Virus record (IMG/VR): IMGVR_UViG_3300009545_000003
Location: 1 to 64,000 of that record
Length of the DNA: 64,000 bases
Origin: a virus
Direction: 5' to 3' (one strand)
Shown here piece after piece: positions 22,088 to 30,300 of the stretch; position 1 is the first letter of the stretch; each line of letters begins with the position of its first letter. Both the position numbers and the translations under genes were made by a program. Under the pieces are notes generated by a model, which had not been told where the DNA came from, made no database searches, and saw only the letters and a list, made by a program, of their open reading frames with translations.

Positions 22088-22284
22088 ACTGGGAACCGAC
22101 AGAATATCCTACATTGGATCCGTTTCTGATGAGACCGGTTCAAGCGGGATTTTGGAGACTCCACGAAACATTCGACGGAACATACACAATAGATGATCTT
22201 TTTGATATCGTGGAGTTTCTAGACGTTCGACTAGAGAATGAAAACCGGGCTGCAGCCTGGAGAAGGTCGCAGGAACATGGCTGA
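22084..22284 (+). CDS. Tail assembly chaperone, frameshift extension
   Basis: Read alone, this is a 66-residue frame from GTG 22084 that overlaps the previous stop as GTGA. The frame is open upstream to the slippery site, so its main product is more likely a fusion of about 190 residues. The sequence (FDGTYTIDDLFDIVEFLDVRLENENRAAAWRRS) is helical and acidic like GT domains that recruit tape measure. It overlaps the tape-measure start by 8 nt. Confidence 0.65.
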   Translation: MNWEPTEYPTLDPFLMRPVQAGFWRLHETFDGTYTIDDLFDIVEFLDVRLENENRAAAWRRSQEHG

Positions 22285-23911
22285 GAATATCCTTGAAAGT
22301 TATTTTATAAGAGTTGGAGCCTTACCAGACACCGCCTCTTTTCACAAACTTGGATTTGTGCTCAAGGATTCTCAGAAAATCGTAGAAGGTTTCACTCTAG
22401 GCTCTGCATCCGGATTTCTTAAATTTGAAGCAGTAGCTGTTGGTGCATTATCTGCTATTGGCCTAGGCCTCATCGGCTTGGCTGACAAGACAGCTATGAC
22501 AGATCAATCGTACAGGTTACTTGGTCTTCGTATGATGATGACTAAGGAATCTGCCCGTGCTATGCAGGTTTCTCTAGATGAATTAGGAGCTACCATAGAT
22601 GAGGTAGCGTATGACCCCGAGCTTAACAAGAGATTTCAATTTCTGTATGAGCAGAATATTAAGCTCGGAAGAGCCATGGGTGGTAGTTTCGATGAAAACA
22701 TGAAGAGAATCCGAGACTATCGGATGGAAGTAAAGAGATTTACTACTGAGTTTGAATTTCTTCTTGGTGGAACGATTTCTAAACTTTTCGAAAAAGCTGG
22801 CTATAGCAGTGATGATACCCTCAGAAAACTACAGGATCTTAATGAGTGGTTCACTACAAATCTTCCTGGAATTTCTGATGAAGTATCTTCTGATCTTCTT
22901 CCTATCTGGACTGACTTTAAAATAGTTATTTCAGATATAGGAGATATGGCTAAAACAGCTGCGGGAGATTTTCAGTATCTGTTTGGAGCATTAAGTGGAG
23001 ATGACTCAATAACCACTACCGATGTTAGTGCTAAGAGTCTTCTAAGAACTTTAGATGATATCGTCAATCTAGTCACAAAAGTGATCATCTCTTTTGATCT
23101 GATTGGAAAGATTGGTGGTCATGCTTTCATGTCCATAGCCAACAGCGCCATTGCTGCTTTTGATGCTGCTAGTGGAATGGCGACTTTCAATGATCAAAAA
23201 ATCAAAGAATCCAAGCTTTACTTAAATAAAGCTGCTGATGAAGCTGTTTCTACCGCAGCCGATGTTAGAGACTATTTCTCTAGTAAAGGTCACTATGACA
23301 ATTCTGATTTTGCAGCTGTAAATAAGTACAATGATACTCATGGTCCAATTAGATCTGAAGTTCTGTCTAAAGCTCCTATGAATTATTCAGGAGCAGGGAC
23401 TACTAGCATGAGATCTCTTGCGGAAATGGTCTCTAGTAAGACAGGAATTCCATCTAATCTAATTCTAGATCAGTGGGCTCATGAGACTGGTGGTTTTTCT
23501 AGTTCTGTTTTTAAATCGAAGAATAATGCTGCTGGTATTGAAAACAGAGATAAGACATATAAGCAGTATGCTACTCTGGACGAATTTGCTTCTGACTACG
23601 CGAAAATCCTTACCAGCAAGAGGTACAAAGACCAGGGAATTCTAGAAGCTAAAGACATAGACCATTTTGCGGCTGCGCTGAAACGTGGTGGATACTATGA
23701 AGATAGCTACAAGAATTACGCTGCTGGTATGCAGACTTGGGAAGGGAAGATGGGTGGTGGAGATATTATCATCCATAACCAGCAGATAACTATTCCTCCA
23801 GGTACTTCTCCTGCTCAAGGAAGTAAAATGGTTTCTGATGGTTTGATGGAAGTTCTTAGGGGCAGAGACCAACGAACGATGGCTCAAACAGCTGGAGGAG
23901 CTTTTCACTAA
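22277..23911 (+). CDS. Tail tape measure protein with GH73-like domain
   Basis: I choose ATG 22277 (MAENILESY) with AGGA just upstream, giving 544 residues. The N-terminal half is helical with hydrophobic stretches (LKFEAVAVGALSAIGLGLIGL) as in tape measures. Residues about 370-510 hold SNLILDQWAHETGGFSSSVF, NAAGIENRD, YKQYATLDEFASDYAKIL and KRYKDQGI, the layout of glucosaminidase (GH73/FlgJ-like) domains with the catalytic Glu in HETGG. It sets tail length, and the short size implies a short tail. It may also cut peptidoglycan during DNA entry. Confidence 0.85.
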   Translation: MAENILESYFIRVGALPDTASFHKLGFVLKDSQKIVEGFTLGSASGFLKFEAVAVGALSAIGLGLIGLADKTAMTDQSYRLLGLRMMMTKESARAMQVSLDELGATIDEVAYDPELNKRFQFLYEQNIKLGRAMGGSFDENMKRIRDYRMEVKRFTTEFEFLLGGTISKLFEKAGYSSDDTLRKLQDLNEWFTTNLPGISDEVSSDLLPIWTDFKIVISDIGDMAKTAAGDFQYLFGALSGDDSITTTDVSAKSLLRTLDDIVNLVTKVIISFDLIGKIGGHAFMSIANSAIAAFDAASGMATFNDQKIKESKLYLNKAADEAVSTAADVRDYFSSKGHYDNSDFAAVNKYNDTHGPIRSEVLSKAPMNYSGAGTTSMRSLAEMVSSKTGIPSNLILDQWAHETGGFSSSVFKSKNNAAGIENRDKTYKQYATLDEFASDYAKILTSKRYKDQGILEAKDIDHFAAALKRGGYYEDSYKNYAAGMQTWEGKMGGGDIIIHNQQITIPPGTSPAQGSKMVSDGLMEVLRGRDQRTMAQTAGGAFH

Positions 23912-24696
23912 TGTCAAGCGGAATGTTTCTACCTGCAGCTCTTTCATTAGCTGCTTTTACTTCTGAGCAACTGATATTTGGAGCCAGTGAAAATCCTCAA
24001 TTAGACATCGCAGGAGGAATATGGACTCCTCCTCAGTACTCAGAACCAGCTCTAACTATTTTAAGTGTGATTCAACCTCCATTTACAATTAGTGCTAGAC
24101 AAGGTTCTCCAGTTCAAGTTGACTACGTCTTTGACGCTGTTTTTAGATTGACACACGCTAGAAGACTAAGAAAAACTTCTCATCCTGTTCTAACAGGCGC
24201 TAATATATCAGATCACGCTTATATCGAACCTGCTAGGGTGACGTTAGAGATTGGAATGTCAGATGCTATGGCGTCCTATTCTCAAGGAGTTTGGACCGGG
24301 TTTTCTACAAAGAGTATATCTGCTTGGCAGGTAATTAAGAGTCTTCAGATCAGTAAGACTCTTATAACACTAACTACTAGATTAGATACTTACATTAACT
24401 GTCTAGTTCTGGATGCTACGGCGCCAGATGATAACAAAACTAAACATGCTTTAAAGGCATCGATAGTTTTAGAAGAAACACTATCGGCAAGTGTAACTTC
24501 TGTTCAGTCAGTTAGTGCAAGATCTCAGTCCACTGATTCAACTTCCAATGGAGTTATTCAATCTCGAGCTCCAAATTCAGCCCAATTAGAGCAGAATGCT
24601 TTACCCTCTGATCTTTATCCGGGTGTTAAAACTTATCCACAAATTCCAGGATCAGGAGACGTTAGTAGTAATAACTGGAGCAGAACTCTAGACTAG
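23911..24696 (+). CDS. Baseplate protein, Dit-like
   Basis: The protein has 261 residues. The central DYVFDAVFRLTHARRLRKTSHPVLTGANISDHAYIEPARVTLEIGMSD is the signature of Dit-like N-terminal domains in contractile phages, which form the ring joining tube to baseplate. The C-terminal 80 residues are serine-rich and probably disordered. It begins at the last base of the tape-measure stop and is followed by the baseplate-plug-like gene. Confidence 0.75.
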   Translation: MSSGMFLPAALSLAAFTSEQLIFGASENPQLDIAGGIWTPPQYSEPALTILSVIQPPFTISARQGSPVQVDYVFDAVFRLTHARRLRKTSHPVLTGANISDHAYIEPARVTLEIGMSDAMASYSQGVWTGFSTKSISAWQVIKSLQISKTLITLTTRLDTYINCLVLDATAPDDNKTKHALKASIVLEETLSASVTSVQSVSARSQSTDSTSNGVIQSRAPNSAQLEQNALPSDLYPGVKTYPQIPGSGDVSSNNWSRTLD

Positions 24697-24704
24697 GAGA
24701 TAGG

Positions 24705-25130
24705 ATGTCTCTTCAAGTAATTCCTTTGACTATTTCTCCTAATCAGCAGGCTACTGTTCTTTTAACTGTTGATGGAGTATCTTTACAGTTAAACGTAGCT
24801 GTGAAGTATAATCAGATGGCTGGGTACTGGATTTTGAGCATATCTGATGCCAGTGGAAATCTTCTTATAGACTCAGTTCCAATGCTAACAGGAAGTTATC
24901 CAGCTGCTAATATATTAGCTCAACAGGCCTATCTTAAGATAGGAAGCTGGTACATAGTGAATGTGTCTAATCTTTTTCCTAAAACTGGTAGTAACACTGG
25001 ATATGGAGAAGGATTCTATGGTGCTGGTCCTTATGGTGGTGAAGAAGGATTTGGCGGATTAGACTACCCGAATGATACGAATCTAGGAACAGATTTTCAG
25101 CTCTGGGTGGATGACACACCGCTCTTTTAG
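24705..25130 (+). CDS. Baseplate plug-like protein (Pam3 gp18 type)
   Basis: The protein has 141 residues. VDGVSLQLNVAVKYNQMAGYWILSISDASGNLLIDSVPMLTGSYPAANIL is the conserved stretch of the short beta-rich 'baseplate plug' proteins encoded next to the hub. The C-terminal part has GYGEGFYGAGPYGGEEGFGG, a glycine/tyrosine-rich flexible segment. GGAGATAGG precedes the ATG. It is followed by a 124-bp gene-free gap holding a dispersed repeat. Confidence 0.75.
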   Translation: MSLQVIPLTISPNQQATVLLTVDGVSLQLNVAVKYNQMAGYWILSISDASGNLLIDSVPMLTGSYPAANILAQQAYLKIGSWYIVNVSNLFPKTGSNTGYGEGFYGAGPYGGEEGFGGLDYPNDTNLGTDFQLWVDDTPLF

Positions 25131-25136
25131 GTCTAG

Positions 25137-25228
25137 TGTGCAAATACTGGATGATAAATTATACATTACCTGTATGCACAAGTAAACCCTTGGTATCCCT
25201 GGATTTCCCTGGAGTGACCCTGGTATTA
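25137..25228 (+). repeat. Dispersed regulatory repeat, copy A (CCCTGG x4)
   Basis: This 92-bp element is about 80 percent identical to copy B at 51951-52044, including an identical 30-bp run (25194-25223 and 52008-52037). It begins with TGTGCA (25137-25142) facing TGCACA (25175-25180) and continues with four CCCTGG-type boxes spaced 10-11 bp apart (25187, the imperfect CCCTTGG, then 25197, 25207 and 25218), one helical turn each. It fills the only sizeable gap inside the tail operon. Confidence 0.75.
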
Positions 25229-25254
25229 AACAAAATGATCAATTGGGTGATTAA

Positions 25255-26361
25255 ATGTCAACTGCGATAGCATCTTCTAAGATTCCGTTCTTTGGGAGGG
25301 CGTGGTCTTTGACCGTTACTCCCAACACGGGTCCTAGTGCAGGAACTCCTATCGTTATCACGAGTGACACTTTTGAACCTGAGCCACTACGAATGACTTT
25401 CGAGGTAACTCAACTTGCTTTTTCTGCCCTATGGCATGCTGAGATTACTATCTGGAATGCTAACGGTCCTATTTCATCAGGTCCTTCCAAAGGAATAAAT
25501 CTGTATCAAGCAATAATTCAAGAAGGAGATATGGTAACTCTGTCAGCAGGTTACCAGTTTGATTACCCTTATCCTTCTATACCTCCTGTGATATGGAATG
25601 GACCGATATTCTTTACCATCCAAGATAGACCTGACGTTGTTGATCAGAGGCTGATTATTCATTGTCTCTTAAACCGAGCTTTGACTACTCAGAACTTTCT
25701 AAATGCCACATTGCCAGCTAGGTCCACTCAATTTAGCCAAGCTCAGTTCATCGCAGAAAATGCCATTAACAAAATTGGAATCAAACAGTCTCAAATCCAA
25801 TCCGCTTTTTCTGCAGCTAAACCACAACGAGGATCAGGTAACTTACCAAGAGCGAAGACTTATTTTGGAAATCCCCACCACTACCTCAATAGATTAGCGG
25901 AGCAATCTAATTGTCTTTCTTGGTTTGATGCTACCCACTGGAATGTAGATACTATGCAGCAGCCTACAGGACCATTAGTAGGAACCTATGCCCCTGTGAT
26001 TCCTCTGGGTCCTCCACCTCAAACAGCAGGTAAGACGTCTTTTACTCTTATTGGTCAACCTAGACAGACTCAACTTGGTGTTGACTTTAGGATACTCATA
26101 GATCCTTTAGTTCAAGTAGTAGCGCCACTAGTCAAAGTCGGACTGGCCATGCAATATATACGTCAAGCTCCAATTGCTCCTAATCCGAGAGGATCATTTC
26201 CTCCTCTACCTCTAGTAGACCAATACGTCGTTGTTGGAGTCTGTATTAGAGGAGACACTAGAGGTAATGAGTGGTATACGGATATTACTGGAGTAGCACA
26301 GATTCTTACTGCTATTCAACTTCTTGGTCAGAGTGGACAGTCCGACCCGACAGGAAACTAA
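25255..26361 (+). CDS. Baseplate hub protein
   Basis: The protein has 368 residues, is beta-rich and proline-rich, with PEPLRMTFEVTQLAFSALWHAEITIWNANG near the start and a hub-like middle (FFTIQDRPDVVDQRLIIHCLLNRAL). The linear order plug, this protein, spike, wedge, J-like is that of baseplate hubs in DUF3383-type contractile phages. Identification is by order and general pattern rather than a decisive motif. The start lies just after the dispersed repeat. Confidence 0.7.
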   Translation: MSTAIASSKIPFFGRAWSLTVTPNTGPSAGTPIVITSDTFEPEPLRMTFEVTQLAFSALWHAEITIWNANGPISSGPSKGINLYQAIIQEGDMVTLSAGYQFDYPYPSIPPVIWNGPIFFTIQDRPDVVDQRLIIHCLLNRALTTQNFLNATLPARSTQFSQAQFIAENAINKIGIKQSQIQSAFSAAKPQRGSGNLPRAKTYFGNPHHYLNRLAEQSNCLSWFDATHWNVDTMQQPTGPLVGTYAPVIPLGPPPQTAGKTSFTLIGQPRQTQLGVDFRILIDPLVQVVAPLVKVGLAMQYIRQAPIAPNPRGSFPPLPLVDQYVVVGVCIRGDTRGNEWYTDITGVAQILTAIQLLGQSGQSDPTGN

Positions 26362-26363
26362 AA

Positions 26364-27074
26364 ATGCTTTCAATTCAAGAGAGACTAGGTCTATCGACAG
26401 AAGCAATTGAAGGAGCTTTGTGGCAATGGGCTTGTATGCTTCGAACGGCAATACCTGCGTACGTAGTCTCTTTTGATCCTGTGGCTCAAACTGTTACTGT
26501 TCAAATCGCTATCAAAGAAATTGTTCTTAAGCCGCCTCCGTCAACTAGGGCTACTCCTAGTCCAGGAGTAACTCAAAATATTCCAACAGATGAGTCTATA
26601 GACAAATTAGAAGATGTCCCAATTATGATGATGAGAGTTCCTGGATGGTCTCTTACTTTTCCTATAGTCGAAGGAACTGAATGTCTTCTAATTTTCTCTG
26701 ATATGTGTATAGACGGGTGGTGGCAAAATGGAGGTTTACAGCCTCAAGCTGATCGTCGTCGCCATGATCTTTCTGATGCGATGGCTTTATTTGGCCCCTG
26801 GTCTCAGCCTAACAATATTCCTAACTATTCAACATCTTCTGTCCAGCTTAGGTCAGATGATCTTACTGTGGTGGTCGATCTCAGTCCTTCTAAGATTTCT
26901 ATCACTGCTCCTGCAATTGATCTTGTTTCAACCGGAGATATAGACATTCATGGTAAGAAAGTAACTATCACTAGTGATGATGACAACACCACTATTGACG
27001 GTAAAGTCTTCTTACTACATACCCACTCAGGAGTAGCAACGGGTGGAAGTGATTCAGGACCGGTGACACCATAA
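26364..27074 (+). CDS. Baseplate spike protein (gp138-like)
   Basis: I take ATG 26364 (AGGAA upstream), giving 236 residues; a longer frame would overlap the hub gene. Residues about 30-140 look like the OB-fold N-terminal spike domain (AYVVSFDPVAQTVTVQIAIKEIVL, VEGTECLLIFSDMCIDGWWQNGG). A beta-helical C-terminus (ITAPAIDLVSTGDIDIHGKKVTITSDDDN) ends LLHTHSGVATGGSDSGPVTP, where H-x-H is the usual iron-binding tip. It is the membrane-piercing needle. Confidence 0.85.
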   Translation: MLSIQERLGLSTEAIEGALWQWACMLRTAIPAYVVSFDPVAQTVTVQIAIKEIVLKPPPSTRATPSPGVTQNIPTDESIDKLEDVPIMMMRVPGWSLTFPIVEGTECLLIFSDMCIDGWWQNGGLQPQADRRRHDLSDAMALFGPWSQPNNIPNYSTSSVQLRSDDLTVVVDLSPSKISITAPAIDLVSTGDIDIHGKKVTITSDDDNTTIDGKVFLLHTHSGVATGGSDSGPVTP

Positions 27075-27472
27075 TGGCAACTATCACAGTTAGGGCTTTA
27101 GACCCTGTCACGTGGGAACCACTTCAAGGAAATGGTCAAGATAGCTTTATATCTGATCTTCAGGCTGTAACTCAGATAATAGCTACTCGACTTAAACTAT
27201 TTCAAGGTGAGTGGTTTCTAGATCTTTTAGATGGTTTACCTCTTTTTAACAGAATCCTCGGGTCTTCTGGTAGTGTAGTTAACCTTAAAGTCGTGGTGAA
27301 TCTGATTTCGCAAAGAGTTAAGTTGTCACCATTCGTTACTTTAGTCACCAATGTAAAGGCTAGCTACCAAAACAGAAGTTTTAAATTCTCAGCGGAAGCT
27401 GTTACTCCTTTTGGTACTGTCTACATTGTTAGTTCACCTGGCTCATCAGCCTCTCTCACAGTTTCTAATTAG
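27074..27472 (+). CDS. Baseplate wedge protein, gp25-like
   Basis: The protein has 132 residues. DLQAVTQIIATRLKLFQGEWFLDLLDGLPLFNRILG is the conserved stretch of gp25/W-like wedge subunits that attach the sheath to the baseplate. The ATG shares one base with the spike stop codon. It is followed by the J-like gene, the usual partner. Confidence 0.85.
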   Translation: MATITVRALDPVTWEPLQGNGQDSFISDLQAVTQIIATRLKLFQGEWFLDLLDGLPLFNRILGSSGSVVNLKVVVNLISQRVKLSPFVTLVTNVKASYQNRSFKFSAEAVTPFGTVYIVSSPGSSASLTVSN

Positions 27473-27480
27473 AGGGTTAA

Positions 27481-28680
27481 ATGGCATACTTCGCACCGAA
27501 GGTAACAGCTGCTGGTCTGTCAGTACCTGTGTTTAGTGACGTCCAGCAAGTTTTGATAGATGCCTATCGTGCTTGCTATGGAGCCACTACGTATCTAGGA
27601 AATGATTCTGCTGATTATCAGTGGATTACTGCTCTGACTCTTAAGATCAACGACAATATGGGGCTATGTCAATTAGCCTATAATCAGAGATCTCCATTAA
27701 CAGCCATCGGATCGGGTTTGGACAGTATCATTAAGTTGAATGGAATAGCTAGAAAAACTCCTTCTTTTTCTACGGCTATTTTAGTTCTGTCTGGAATCCC
27801 AGGAACTACGGTACTTAACGCTTTAGTAGCTGATGTTAATGGAATTCTGTGGTCTCTTCCAGAAACCGTTACTATTGGACTCAGTGGCACCGTTGGAGCT
27901 ATCGGAACTGCACAACAAAGTGGAGCTATAAGTGCGGCTCCTAATACGATTAAGTTCCCTGTCGGTGGATTCACAGGTGGATGGACAGGAGTAACTAATC
28001 CAACAGACGCTATTCCAGGAAATATTCCAGAAGCAGATTCTCAACTAAGATCTAGGCAGGCTATTTCGGTAGCATTGCCTTCATTGACTAGATTGGCTGG
28101 CACTATAGGAGATCTTCTTCAGGTCCCTGGCGTTACGAGAATCAATGTAATTGAGAATCAAACTAATGTCACTGACGTGTTTGGAAACACAGGACACTCA
28201 ATTACTTGTGTAGTTGAAGGTGGAACTGATCTTGCTGTAGCTACCTCTATATATAACAACAAAGGTATTGGCTGCAATACAGATGCGGCTACTGCTACGG
28301 CGATGCTGACCGTAAATGTTACTGATCCTAATTCAGGTAACATTACGCCAATAAGTTTCATCAGACCAAGTTATGTCGCTATCTACATAAGTCTTTCAGT
28401 TCATGGACTTACTTCAGCCTTTAATTCTGCGATGCAAGATGACATCGTAAGCGCTCTTTCAACCTATTTGAATGGCCTTAAAATTGGAGAAGCTGTTATC
28501 TTCAATGCTCTTATGGCTGTTGCAATGTCTGTGAATAAGAGTCTTTTAGCTCCAGATTATAAGGTCACAGTTATGACTACTGGAGTAGCTCCTAGTCCAG
28601 TAGGAACAACTGATATTGTTCTTAACTTCTGGGAAGTAGCTCAAGGAATCCCAGCTAACGTAATCATTACGGTGGTGTAG
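27481..28680 (+). CDS. Baseplate J-like protein
   Basis: The protein has 399 residues. FSDVQQVLIDAYRACYGATTYLGNDSADYQWITALTLK, LDSIIKLNGIARK, PEADSQLRSRQAISVALP and the C-terminal FLNGLKIGE / FWEVAQG set match Mu gp47 / P2 J wedge proteins. It forms the baseplate periphery with the following DUF2612 protein. The ATG at 27481 follows AGGGTTAA. Confidence 0.88.
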   Translation: MAYFAPKVTAAGLSVPVFSDVQQVLIDAYRACYGATTYLGNDSADYQWITALTLKINDNMGLCQLAYNQRSPLTAIGSGLDSIIKLNGIARKTPSFSTAILVLSGIPGTTVLNALVADVNGILWSLPETVTIGLSGTVGAIGTAQQSGAISAAPNTIKFPVGGFTGGWTGVTNPTDAIPGNIPEADSQLRSRQAISVALPSLTRLAGTIGDLLQVPGVTRINVIENQTNVTDVFGNTGHSITCVVEGGTDLAVATSIYNNKGIGCNTDAATATAMLTVNVTDPNSGNITPISFIRPSYVAIYISLSVHGLTSAFNSAMQDDIVSALSTYLNGLKIGEAVIFNALMAVAMSVNKSLLAPDYKVTVMTTGVAPSPVGTTDIVLNFWEVAQGIPANVIITVV

Positions 28681-28681
28681 T

Positions 28682-29266
28682 GTGAGTACAACACCAGTTC
28701 AAATTCTTCCTGTGAGCTATTACTTAGATTTACTTACTTCTGAGTATAGTTCTGCTGATGTTTTTAAACAGTGGCTTCAAACACCGCTGAACATCTTGAA
28801 TGATATTTCTAACTGCCTAGTAGACATCGAAGGCGCTTTTGATCTTGATGTAGCTGTCGGTGTTCAATTAGATGTTTTAGGCCAGATAGTCGGTGTCTCT
28901 AGAGTAGTTCCATTTCAGCCTAGCTTTAGTATTAGTCCTATTCTAGATGACGTTACATATAGACTTCTGATCAGAGCTACCATAGCAAATAATCAATGGG
29001 ATGGAAAAATCGGAAGTCTCTATCCTCTTTGGTCCCAACTATTTGCTGGCGGTTACATCATCATTCAAGACAATCAGAACATGAGCGCTAACATTATTCT
29101 CACAGGAACTTTTACTTCAATAATTCAAGACTTGATCACAAATGACATGATTGTTCCTAGGCCTGAAGGAGTCAAGTATAATTACTTCGTTGGCGGCCTT
29201 CCGTTCTTCGGATTCGACAGAGACGATGCGTTCGTCGCCGGTTGGGATACTGGCAAGTGGAGCTAA
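28682..29266 (+). CDS. Baseplate wedge protein (DUF2612 type)
   Basis: The GTG start at 28682 comes 1 nt after the J-like stop. The protein has 194 residues with FDLDVAVGVQLDVLGQIVGVSR, ILDDVTYRLLIRATIANNQWDG and FFGFDRDDAFVAGWDTGKW, which match DUF2612 proteins that take the place of P2 gpI. It links the wedge to the tail fibres encoded next. Confidence 0.85.
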   Translation: MSTTPVQILPVSYYLDLLTSEYSSADVFKQWLQTPLNILNDISNCLVDIEGAFDLDVAVGVQLDVLGQIVGVSRVVPFQPSFSISPILDDVTYRLLIRATIANNQWDGKIGSLYPLWSQLFAGGYIIIQDNQNMSANIILTGTFTSIIQDLITNDMIVPRPEGVKYNYFVGGLPFFGFDRDDAFVAGWDTGKWS

Positions 29267-29269
29267 GAG

Positions 29270-30289
29270 ATGCCTGGAACTAATAATTTTCTACAGTGGA
29301 ATCCTTCTCAGACTAATCAGGAGAATGACGCTGCTTACTTGGCCGACGCTCAAAGAGTTGGTGGAGCTCCGACAGGAAACGTATTTCCTTCTTTAACTGG
29401 AAATAAGTTGTTCTACCAAGTAAGTACTTTTGTAGCGGCTTTTGCTCAGATGATGGCTACAAAAAACTATAACATGCAAGATGGGAATTTGTCTACTTTG
29501 GCAAGTATTTTATCTGCTGTTCTAACTAATAATGATCTCAGGGCTGAGATACAATTTGTAACATGGTCTTCGACTGTTAATCTGGATTGTTCTAAGTACA
29601 ATGGTTTCGAAATTCCTTTAAATGGAAACACTGTACTTAACATATCTGGTTTTGTTCCAGGACAATTTATTAGATTTATTTTTGCCCAAGACGCTACTGG
29701 AGGAAGAACTGTTACTTTCCCAGGTACTTGGTCTGGATCTTGGCAACCTGATCCTACTCCTAATTCTATAAGTGACTATACAGTAGAAGTAGATGCTTCA
29801 GGAACTTCATTCTTTCCAATGTCTCCTGTGGTAAGTGACATTGGTATTATTAGTACCCCTATTAATCAAAGAGGCACTCCAGCTGCCGCTAGGTTTCCTA
29901 CTGTTTCTGTAGGAGATAATAGTACCTCAGCAGCTACAACCGCATGGGTAAGAGCCTTTCTAAGTAGTCTAGGAATTGCTTTTAGTTTAGGATCTACTTC
30001 TGGCTATATTAAATTTGGATCTCTGTTCGGAAATGCAATTCTTCAGTACGTAACAGGATCTTCTCAAAGTGTCTCTCCCGGTCCTTTTACAGTTAACTTC
30101 GCAATTCCATTTCCAACGAGTTGTTTGTCCGCTAATGTAGGAACATTGTCATCTTCAACAGATGATACTAAGATGCCAATCTTTACTCTCATTTCTAAGA
30201 GTACTACTGGCGTTTCAGTTGCTATGCAGAGAGTTCCTGATCATGGTTATGATCCAGCTAGTCCAGTAGTCTGGGCTTTAGGTAACTAA
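29270..30289 (+). CDS. Tail fibre protein with gp53-like C-terminal domain
   Basis: The protein has 339 residues. An N-terminal attachment region (FLQWNPSQTNQENDAAYLADAQRVGGAPTG) is followed by a beta-rich middle and a C-terminal domain YIKFGSLFGNAILQYVTGSSQSV ... VNFAIPFPTSCLSANVG, the signature of the gp53-like tail fibre C-terminus. It is probably trimeric and contacts the cell surface. It follows the wedge gene by 3 nt and precedes a much larger fibre gene. Confidence 0.82.
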   Translation: MPGTNNFLQWNPSQTNQENDAAYLADAQRVGGAPTGNVFPSLTGNKLFYQVSTFVAAFAQMMATKNYNMQDGNLSTLASILSAVLTNNDLRAEIQFVTWSSTVNLDCSKYNGFEIPLNGNTVLNISGFVPGQFIRFIFAQDATGGRTVTFPGTWSGSWQPDPTPNSISDYTVEVDASGTSFFPMSPVVSDIGIISTPINQRGTPAAARFPTVSVGDNSTSAATTAWVRAFLSSLGIAFSLGSTSGYIKFGSLFGNAILQYVTGSSQSVSPGPFTVNFAIPFPTSCLSANVGTLSSSTDDTKMPIFTLISKSTTGVSVAMQRVPDHGYDPASPVVWALGN

Positions 30290-30300
30290 GGAGAAATCGC

